From positions 29,924 to 93,923 of the forward strand of contig FN648632.1 in NCBI GenBank assembly GCA_000310025.1: 64,000 bases of DNA, given 5' to 3'. Below the pieces are notes generated by a model, which saw only the letters and a program-made list of their open reading frames with translations, was not told the origin of the DNA and made no database searches. Each line of letters starts with the position of its first letter. Positions within the stretch are counted from its first letter, which is position 1. Origin of the DNA: Ectocarpus siliculosus. Taxonomy: Eukaryota > Sar > Phaeophyceae > Ectocarpales > Ectocarpaceae. The position numbers and the translations under genes were made by a program. Positions 55,168-64,000 of this stretch are shown one piece after another.

Positions 55168-57382
55168 GCTACCGCCGAATGGAGGTGCCCGCCTGCGTAG
55201 CTACCTCGGGCAGTAGAGAGAGAACACGAACAACGGGACCGCCACAAGAACGAGCCAGACAAGGTTGAGCTACTATCGATAAGCAGAGACGAAGTAACCG
55301 GACCGCAGTCAGGCGCGAGAGCAAACAACGGTGCAGTTGCTCTTGTGGTGGACTTGTTGTCGTGTCATGCGACGGTTGCCTGGCTCCGGACCGTTGGCTT
55401 CGTGGGGTCTTGGTAGAGCAGTGAGAGTTCTGAAATTTAGCGCTGCCCCCGTGCAGCTAGGGGTATGATCGCGAACCGAGGGTTCAAGTGAGATTCCTTC
55501 GGCAGACTGGAGGAGCGAAGGCTTCAGGTTCAGGCGGGCATTGCTGTACATGAAATTCAGAGAGAGGTACAATGAAGGCGGATGCGTACAAGCGATGCAA
55601 TCAACATATCGCAGAGGATTCGCGACGCAAGTGTTGGAACTCACGGACGGCAGCAGCAACGAGTCAGCCGGGAGATCGAAATTAGTCGACTTCTGCCGTA
55701 GTTTTCCAGAAAATGACCTCGATGTGGGTGTTGAAGAATGGTGTGTACCATTTGGGGCTTGGTCAGTTTTGAGACTCGTACGTTTGCAGTCGTAGTCACC
55801 CGGCCGGTATTATTTCCGGGGAGTGAGACAGGTTTGAAAGAGTCAACGTCACGCCTCGTAGTTAATGTGGCTGGCGAGATGACGAGCGTTCCGTGTGTCT
55901 CACTCCCCAACGTGTCTGCTAGCAACCGAAGAAGACAACAATAAACTCGAAGATTGACGAAAATCTGAGAACCGTCCCTTTTCCCGGTCCTGCTCTGTGG
56001 TGTGCTGTGCATGTTCATTGAGAGCTCTCTACCATTTGATCCTCGAAACTACCTTCGTCTTGCTCTCGATCACCCTTTATCCCGAGAAATCGCAGACACA
56101 GGGGTCCCACTCCGGAGCAACCGGTTGCGAGCGGGGTCAACGCATTTCAGCTGCCTGTATCATGCATGCATGAAGCAGATGCACATAGATAGTCCCGCTG
56201 CATTTTGGTAGGAGAGAGAGCCAAACTCGAGGGCAAAAAAGCGCCGAACTCTCTGCAACGGTAGCCGCCAGAGTCGTGTGCCAAAAAGCCGGGACGTGTC
56301 GCCTCCGCCGAGGAGTGATGAGTGGTGAACCGAGCCGGTCAACACAAGAGGTCTCTTCGCCCCCTCACTGCGCTCCCGCGACACCACAAACAAACGAGGA
56401 TATCCTTCATGCCATTTTCAAATTTTCTCTCCCTTTTGGTTGTTTGGTCGTGTGTGGTCCTTCTTCCACACAGCCAACATACCCTGTTGATGAATCTCCC
56501 TTCTACTTCTTAAGCGATGGTCCCGTGCTGGTCGCGCTTTTAGCTCGACAAGGCGTGGTATGCTGAAACTACATACGGTGCTCCTCGGAGCGCCCATCTC
56601 AAAAACAGGACAACAACGATGCCTTGGACACTGCTGTCTTGAGTCATGCGATAAAAATACGAGTGTAAAGAGAGTTTTGACAGAGGATAACAAAACCGTG
56701 TTGCGGCGACCAAAAATCAACATGCCGTGGGAAGAGACTGGAGAAGGAGTCCCTTCGTCGTAGATGATGGGTGTCTTGGTCAAAAGGTGTTGGAAGGCCC
56801 TGAAGATAGAAGATGTGGTCCACCTTCAGGTCCAGAACGAACTGGTGGCATTCAGTTTCTGTCAAGCCGTGCAAGCAGAAGGAAATGGAGCGGAGGGCAC
56901 ACGTAGTAACTGAGGTGCACGGCAGGTTCTGCTAACTATGCTACAGAAAATATCATTGCCGCCTTGGAAGCTCCATCGGACTCCCATGCCGTTGTTGCCG
57001 TAGGACACACATACACACAATTCGGGCAAAACTGCCACATGGAAGATGACCCACTCCAAACTTGAGCGGGTGTGTGTTTGGCTCGCTATTCAATAGGCCT
57101 TCGGGAAATGTTAAGGTCATTGCTGCGTTGTTCATGAACGGGTGAACCCAGAAATGCCTACTTGTTTCCCAGTTCCGCTTGCCATCTTAGACTAGTCTAC
57201 GTCGAAGGGAGAATACACATACAGCGCTCGATACACAGGTCATCTTCGATGTTGTTCTTGCTGGCACCACACTCCCTATAGTAAGCGCAACAGCAACAGC
57301 ACGGCCAACACCAAGTGCAACACCAACAGCAGAGGTCGACGCTCGCAGATAGGACATGGGACGAAAACAACGTGCTACACCC
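55168..57382. other. Intergenic region without a supported gene
   Basis: No coherent exon on either strand. A 13-bp perfect inverted repeat (55818-55830 and 55896-55908) is the only structure noted. Confidence 0.5.
55818..55908. repeat. 13-bp inverted repeat with 65-bp loop
   Basis: ggggagtgagaca at 55818-55830 is the exact complement of 55896-55908. Confidence 0.8.
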
Positions 57383-60300
57383 TCACTCAGCCGAGGTAGC
57401 TGTCGCCGACAACCACCAGTGTGCGAGCGCGGTGTCCCCAATCAGGAACTCCGCCGCCGCCTTGTCATCGGCGGTGGTGTCCAGGTAGGTCGTCGTGGCG
57501 ACCGACTTAGTGCCCGAATGGGAGGCTTTGGAGACGAAGGTCCCCGAAGCGGCCGTGGCGATCACAGCGGCGGACGCGTCCGTGGAGACGGACGGGTGGC
57601 GCTTGGCCTGGAAACTCGAGACACCTGGGACGTTCTCGGCGCTTCCCCACCTGCTGTGCAAGCTGTTTGTTCGATAGGACAGAGTCGACGGGCGCGGGAG
57701 GGAAGCACCACCGCAAAACAGGGAGGCATGCAAGTTGGATGACCATAAAACCGGTGGACAAACAAGTAAGCGGGCCGGTTTTGTTGCTTGCTGTATGCAT
57801 AAAATACATTCCTTTAATCACGTCTGGTGGGATGGAATGGCCGAAATACGCCAACAAAGTGCTTGAAGAAGACGGTTGTACATCACTTCGCCCCCGACTT
57901 CCCCCTAGATTGCTCGAAGAAGTAGAAGATGTCCTACTGGGAATGGTATTGCGAAGTATACTATCCGCAGCTTGCAAGAAAATTATCCCATCAATGAAGC
58001 ATCGCAGAACACACCTTGTATGAGCTCGTCAGTGATACCTGGTAAAGAACAACCACCGGCACGCATCGCCAAAACAATGTCACCACAGTCGTAAAGCACC
58101 CACCGACAAAGGGGACTTGAAACAGAGAACAAACGGCCGAAACCGTTTGCTGGCAAGTCTACCGAGCAACCGTCATGCCGTTTTGGTATCGTACCTGGGG
58201 CTGGGCAGCTCGGTGGAGATGTCGGTGTGCGCGTTGTTTTCGCCTGCAAAATTGAAAAAACGCAACAAGAGAGCACACAGAACGTTGTATTTGTACGCCC
58301 GCGTTTTGTGAGACACACAGGAAAAGTGTTGCGCTCTTGACGCCGCTCGCGAACGGGTTTGTGCATTGCTTGGTTTCTAACATGACATTTTGTTGGGAGA
58401 GGGCATAGGACGAATCCACTCGAACACCCGTCTTTCAACATTTCAACATTCGCTTTACTCTCTAGACTATAGGGAAAACATTGACGGTACAAAAACCATG
58501 CACTGAGGTAATGAGTGTTTGACTGATTCCTGAAATCGTTGTCTCCCATGCACCGTGCGAGTAGCAAGTAAACACAAACTGGTAGATGACGAGCTGCAAC
58601 ATGACCATTCCCATCCGATGAAGACGTTGACGACCAACCTATTCGTAATGGGTAAGCACACCCTTCCACCAAATATTTGACGTCTCGCGAGTCATCGTTT
58701 CGGCTGAGGTTGTGATGCCCACATATGCATGTGTACCACGATCGCTCGTCGAAAGCCTTGCTCAAAGCAAGCGCTCAAAGGGTATCCACGGGCGTGAGTA
58801 TAGGCGATCTCTGCACACAATGTGTGTGTGTCCCGCGACTAGCGTACACCACATCGGCAACACGTTCACATGTATGCTGACCTTCCTGAGGCTGCTTGAG
58901 CTGCATGGCCAGCTGAGCCTTCAGGAGCTTGATCTCCTCGTCCTTGTCCTGATTGGCCTTAACGAGCTGAGCGTTGTCCTGTCATCATTTGCCCGCAGAA
59001 CAGAGCGCAAGGGGGCGGAGGACGCGATGGTGGTGGTATCATTACATGTTGTCACAGCTACTGCGGCTCCACACTCATCTTGATCTACCTTAGGTTTGGC
59101 CCTCGAGGTTGGATACCTGAAGCGTTGTTCACGATAGAGAGCACTGCTTTGCTGGGTAGAGCGTGACCAGGGCGTCATTCTAAACGTGCGTCGAATGCTT
59201 TCTACCCCATCGACCTCACCGTGTAGAACCGCGGTAGGATTGCAACAACGTCAACCGGAGAAACCTACCAGGAATTCTCGTGAAATTGTGTACTCAGTGC
59301 GCACACAGTTAGCAGCAGCAGCAGCAGCAGCAGCAGCAGTTTCCCTCCTGTTGTCATCCTGTCACAACCCACTGCATGACCCACCTGCTTCAGAGAGGAT
59401 ATCTCCGCATCCTTGTGGCTGAGCGCCGTCTCTCCGTCCCGAAGAGAGCAGAGGAAGTCGGATCGAAACTGGTCATAGAGGTCGTGGCCAGTCTGCACCT
59501 GTGGTCACGAGCGTCGAGCCAGCGATGTGGCGGAAACACCGTATCAGTGGGTAGATACAATGCACGTTCCACCCGCACAGCCTGAACCCGTATGCTTATG
59601 GTACCAAGCACTTGAACAAAGCGTCAAGTGTGGTAGGCGTACTACTATAGTGGCTACAGCACAAACACAGGGTGTGTGTGCGATCGATTGCGGTTGTGCG
59701 TGGGCTGAGAAATGGTCTCGCCCGAAATCCACCGTCTTAGAGCATTACTTCGCAACGTTTGCTTTGTTGCGTTTCGAATCAGTTAGGAGAGCATCGCCAA
59801 GGGTATAGTTTACATTGAGTTGGTCTTCCCTCTCACATGACAAACGTCTAGAGACTCTAGACATCCTAAACTGGTACCCCCCCCCTCCCCCTCTACCAAT
59901 AGTTGACTCACATCTGCCTCCAAGCAGGCAAGTTTGTTCTCGAGCAGGGCATTGGCGCCGGTAAGCGAGTCCACGGTTCTTTCGGCGCACCACATGTAGT
60001 GCGAGAAATCCCTCACGGTCGCGGCGTTCGACCGCTGAAGGTCGCTGAACTGGAGGTGGAGAGTGAATAGCTGCAAGACCGTGACGTTCGCGAAAGTGGA
60101 AGACAGGCGACGTCATAAGAAGACCAAAGGAGGGGGGGCGAGGGAGGGAGGAGGAGGGCATATATTTCAGATCGGTTTAATCATCGAACCCAAAACCGAA
60201 AACCACGTAGCTACTGTAAGAGAACAGCAAATTGTCATCCCCGTTCTGCTGCGTGCGGGATATATATAGAAGTATATATTCGTATTCTGTCGTCCACATG

Positions 60301-62941
60301 GCCCATGTGGAGGAGGCAGCACAGTATGTGGGTCTGTCATCAAAGTTCATTATCTAACGGCGGCCGCCCAATCATGGTGAGTTCAACGAAATTATAGGAC
60401 TTTACGGCTGCCAAGAAGCTCACGACAAGAGCCGGAGGATGCTTAACACAACACCGACAGGGGTGTGATAGGGGGGTGTCCTCACCTGCTTGTCTTGCAG
60501 CTTGATCCTTTGCCGGTACGAGGCTTGAAGGTTACTGAAACGCACACAAAGGAGATACAGCAGCAGCAGCAGCAGCAGCAGGAGCAGGTTTTACGAAAAA
60601 TTCATTGAGGCAGTTGAGACAAGAGCGGTAGCTGATTCTACCTCAAACCACAGCAGAGTTGAGCTCAACTTCGTTCGAATGACGCTTCAGCTGGTGCCGT
60701 TCCTCAAGGGCCATGAGGTTTAGCTCTAATTTCACCCCGCCGGTACGGATGGGAGAGTGACTGATCCTGACACATGCACACACCAACATCCACACAACCG
60801 TCTCTTGTTGCGAGTGAACACCCCTTGGCGTACTGTGGGTGGGAGAGACTTGTGCTTGGCAAGTACATCTTGCCATACCTAACATCTTCATCCCCCGTGA
60901 CTTCCACCTGTCAGTGTTTTCTCCCCAGATAACACCCAGCCTAGACCGGCATGTAACACTGCACAACCCTATGTAGCCATGTCTATTGAAAATTGTTCGT
61001 GTTTACTTACGTCGATTGGACGTCCAAAATGGACGCCAGTTCCACCATCCGGCACTTGACCCGGAGCTTCTTCTTGAGCGCCTTGACCTGCGCCTTGTGC
61101 TTCGCGGACATCACAACTCGCCTGGTGTTGCCGAATTGTACGGCAGTGCGAAGGCAACGCTCGGCCAACCCATAGAAGTGAGCCTAGGGTACAAACAAAT
61201 TGTGAACGCAAACAGAATATGCAATACAGGAGCAGAGAGGGATGTTAGCGATGGCGCTGGTTCTTCTTTCGCATGGTACGCGTGGCACGAGATTTCAGGC
61301 GATGGGTGCTGCCCGTTGCATCGAGCTCTGCGTGAGTAAACCTCTCCCGGGCGTGGATGCACTCAGTCCTATTTGCAGCAAAGCTTTCAATGGAGGAGAC
61401 AGAAGCGAAGTGTTTCCTCGTTCTCACGTCGAATGTTCCATCGGCACACACTGCCCACACACTACCGTAGCTACAGTGATGTTTTTCTGCAGACATGCCG
61501 TGCAGCTCTTCCATATACCTGGTACACCGTACGTGTCAAATCCACACCCATCTCACGTGAAGGAGAATGACGAGGACGAAGCCAAGCGTCTTGACGAATG
61601 AATCGAAGGGCATCGTGGTGAACATTAAGGCCTGTGGGGTTGACATGTCATGCGGAGGCGGCGGTGCGGTGAGGTGGACACAGCAGGGAAAGGTTAGCTT
61701 TCGGTAGAACCCTAGCTCGTGGGAGACTATCAAACCAGGTTCCATGCAATCCTGGGACAGGTTCTCGCCAGACGTAACTTGCCATACAAGTATGAGGACA
61801 GCACCCTCTGTTATTTTAAGACAGATAACGCTTATCTGTTAACAGCATATCGGGCACCGAAGGGGATTTGATACCAGACCGCCAGCCCTTCGGGCCTTTT
61901 TTCTGTCTCAAGAGGACAGATCAAACGAGGCGCGTGGTTTGGGTGAACTGCACCACATGCTGCTGCACGACTCGTTAATCGACGAAGGATGGGAAAAAAG
62001 CGAACAAAAACAGGAATGATCGTCAATTCCCGCCCTCACGAAGCCTGGCCTCACCATAATGTCGATGACGATGTCCCTGCCCGAAAACGCGGACAAAATC
62101 AACGCGATCAGCGTCCAGATGATGGACGCCCAGGGGAACGCACTGTTCGTTCATGTAGCGATATATAGCAGAAACGGCCCGAGAAGACACAGGTGGTTTA
62201 ATCATCGACGGTTGCATTCGACACGAGATGCTCCAGACCACGCGAAGCAATGCGCGCTGCTCTGACGATGCAACGAACGTTGAGTGATGTCACACCACTA
62301 CAGTACTACAGGGTACAATTATCACTCAGTGACTCTCGTCTATCATATGATGTACTGGCCAGCTATCGCGTGATCGTTCGCTCAAGCCTATTTAGCCGAA
62401 TTTCTACGAAAACGTGAACGAACGGCGAATCAACTAGTGACGGCTGTAGGGTGCACACGGTCCGAGCCATGAACCCCGCGCAGGGGTAGAGTCTCAAAGC
62501 GCGGCAGCTCAGTGAGTCGCCGCGCGTGCCTGTTGTGTGTCTAATTTAGCCACCGGTCAACGGACGCCACAGCTATCATGGTAGTGATCGTTGTAGTCTT
62601 TTCTCAGACAGAAGAAATTCTTCGTGGTGACCGGTGCTATTGAAAATAAAGTCAGGGGTGTATGACTTTGATGCGCCGACTTGACACGCTACCATGGCCG
62701 CGTCCTAACGTTCGCGCGTGGTGTGCGCTTGCACAGCCGAATGTTTCACTGACCTGGTGGTAATGCCGGTGGACAACGACTGTTCAGCGGCCGCCATCGT
62801 GACCGGGGTGCCCTCGGTGAAAACGGTCGTTGTCATGATACCCCAGGCAATCATCACCTGAAGGATGACGACCAGGATCGTCATCCGCACCAACGCGGAC
62901 GGAGTTGGGACGGCCATGTCCAAGATTTCCGAGAAGTTCAT
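57383..62941 (-). CDS. Unknown protein: two membrane segments plus long coiled-coil tail
   Basis: Minus-strand exons with matching phases: 62941-62754 (ATG), 62142-62055, 61183-61011, then one starting at 60766 (end near 60650 unresolved). Further supported exons are 60534-60486, 60070-59912, 59498-59385 and 58978-58882. A last exon from about 57660 to the stop at 57383 is likely, but its junction with 58882 does not close in phase, so an exon is probably missing. The N-terminus has a hydrophobic span (MTILVVILQVMIAWGIM) and, after a short loop, a second (WASIIWTLIALILSAF), giving a hairpin. A basic helical region follows (KHKAQVKALKKKLRVKC), then heptad-like stretches (LMALEERHQLKRHSNEVE; ANALLENKLACLEAD; ANQDKDEEIKLLKAQLAMQL). 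The C-terminal part is Ala/Thr/Ser-rich (ATTTYLDTTADDKAAAEFL). No known family comes to mind; a membrane tether or trafficking scaffold is a guess from shape only. Confidence 0.6.
59311..59339. repeat. (AGC)n microsatellite
   Basis: Nine to ten AGC units in an intron of the 57-63 kb minus-strand gene. Confidence 0.95.
60558..60581. repeat. (CAG)n microsatellite
   Basis: Eight CAG units in the next intron upstream in the same gene, 24 bases from the exon starting at 60534. Confidence 0.95.
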
Positions 62942-64000
62942 GTTGAATGTTGTTGTTGTCTTGTCTTTTCTGTGCTGTTGCAGAGCAATAGTCTAGAGAG
63001 AAGGGGGAGGAGATGGAGTTGTGTGCTGGTGTGGGCGACCCAAAGGCGGCGCGTCTGTCGCGCGTCGGTTGCGGTTCGGGCTGACTCTTGCGAGCGAATG
63101 AACGTATAGTCTAGTCTGTTGCGGTTCAGGCTGACTCTCGCCAATTAACGTATGGTCTAGTCTGTTGCGGCTAAGGCTGACTCTTGCGAGATAACGTATA
63201 GATAGTCGGTTGTGGTTCAGGCTGACTCTTGCATAGACGGTGCCACCGTTGTCCCAGCTTTGGCTCTTTCCGGCAGCAGACGGTGCCGACTCTTTTAGTG
63301 TTCTTACTTACGTACAACATGACGGATCCCATCTCTATCCACAGATTAGAGTCCACAGCACTTTGTAAAGGGCATGTTCTGGAGTCGTCTGTTGAACCAA
63401 CACCGTCGAGCAAATGAAGGCGGAGAAACACAGGATTCTACACAGTACAGGCAGGCGTACCCTAGGTACCTCTTTGTCAATTAATTGGCCTTTGTTTGAA
63501 ACGGCCCGGATACGATATTTGGCGAAGTTTACCGTATGTAGGCTTCATGTCGTGGAGACCAATGTATGGGTCTCAGCACTCGACATATACTGTAGACTGT
63601 ATTCGACATCTGGATAGACTGTATCGCCGTGCCCCTATCGTATCGGGTCATCCCATGTGATCTCGGGAGAAGAGCAAGCAAGCGTATCAGATCGCGACTC
63701 GTCGAACAAAAAAGTTGTGGGTGTTGGACGCATCTTCTTCCGTTCCTCCGGCTGCCGCTAGATCTTCTAAAAGATCTCAAGGGAGTGGGGGGTGGGTCCG
63801 TTCGCTTTTCCTGGTCCATCGAGACTCTGGAGCGAGGGAGGACACACCCTGCCGGCCCGCCTATATGCGCATACAGAATCATCACGAGCAGATCCCGAGT
63901 CCTGAAAACTCCTGCTGGCTGAAACGCCAAAATTGAAGAAACACGTCAACTTTGGGTTTCCAGCTTCCTTGCCCTGTCCTACTTTTACTACTGCTGTACT
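62942..64000. other. Upstream region of the coiled-coil gene
   Basis: No exon could be supported. Apart from the tandem repeat at 63068-63235 the sequence looks unstructured. The window ends inside this region, so the neighbouring gene is out of view. Confidence 0.5.
63068..63235. repeat. Four-copy tandem repeat, 45-50 bp units, upstream of a gene start
   Basis: Units begin gttgcggttc-gg-ctgactct at 63068, 63118, 63164 and 63209; a taacgtat-g motif closes the middle ones. The array lies about 130-290 bp upstream of the start codon at 62941 (minus strand), where promoter elements would be expected. Confidence 0.85.

Noticed and set aside
57356-57742. Plus-strand 128-residue frame
   Set aside because: Gly/Arg-rich shadow; the minus frame over the same DNA has balanced composition and fits as the last exon of the coiled-coil gene.
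63068-63235. Possible CRISPR-like array
   Set aside because: Only four imperfect direct repeats whose between-sequences are themselves related; ordinary tandem repeat.

Overview
The window reads as intron-rich nuclear DNA of a stramenopile, most likely a brown alga of the Ectocarpus type. That is inferred from sequence features alone: GC-rich exons split by introns mostly of about 0.1-1.4 kb with GT-AG (and at least two GC-AG) borders, many homopolymer-C and triplet microsatellites, a heterokont-style bipartite plastid presequence, a tyrosinase of the kind I associate with oomycetes, and a draft-assembly gap (N run 21655-22263). Nothing looks bacterial: there are no operons, Shine-Dalgarno sites or CRISPR arrays.

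Layout. (1) 1722-7383 (+): a PDCD4-type translation inhibitor with two MA3 domains, ten coding exons. (2) 9103-12899 (+): a co-chaperone-like protein joining a clamp-type TPR domain to a NudC-like CS domain. (3) 14186-18491 (-): an SMNDC1/SPF30-like splicing factor with two Tudor domains. It is divergently paired, across about 240 bp, with (4) 18734-25934 (+), a probably plastid-targeted CAAX/CPBP-type intramembrane protease with all three catalytic motifs; the assembly gap lies in one of its introns. (5) 28738-32090: a complete, young, gag-only LTR retrotransposon lying on the minus strand, with apparently identical 365-bp LTRs and a 5-bp target duplication. (6) 33052-41520 (+): a membrane-anchored tyrosinase (type-3 copper oxidase), seven exons with a 3.66-kb first intron full of repeats. 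(7) 41521-44206: a repeat-rich intergenic zone with a minisatellite and palindromes. (8) 44207-52710 (+): a Ty1/copia LTR retrotransposon with TSD aaaaa and a tRNA-Met-type primer site. It has a 155-bp tandem duplication and several frameshifts, and its 5' LTR is interrupted by an inverted, internally deleted copy of itself plus host flank. (9) 54160-55167 (-): a hypothetical gene. (10) 57383-62941 (-): an unrecognised gene for a protein with two N-terminal membrane segments and a long coiled-coil tail, preceded by a four-copy tandem repeat.

The host genes do not form one pathway. They cover translation control, chaperone work, mRNA splicing, plastid membrane proteolysis, phenolic oxidation and an unknown membrane/coiled-coil role. 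Exon models were made by hand from splice signals, reading phase and remembered family motifs. Phases close exactly for the TPR-CS, SMNDC1 and tyrosinase genes. PDCD4 has a one-base discrepancy in exon 3, CPBP has one unresolved junction, and the 57-63 kb gene has unresolved junctions in its middle and 3' part.
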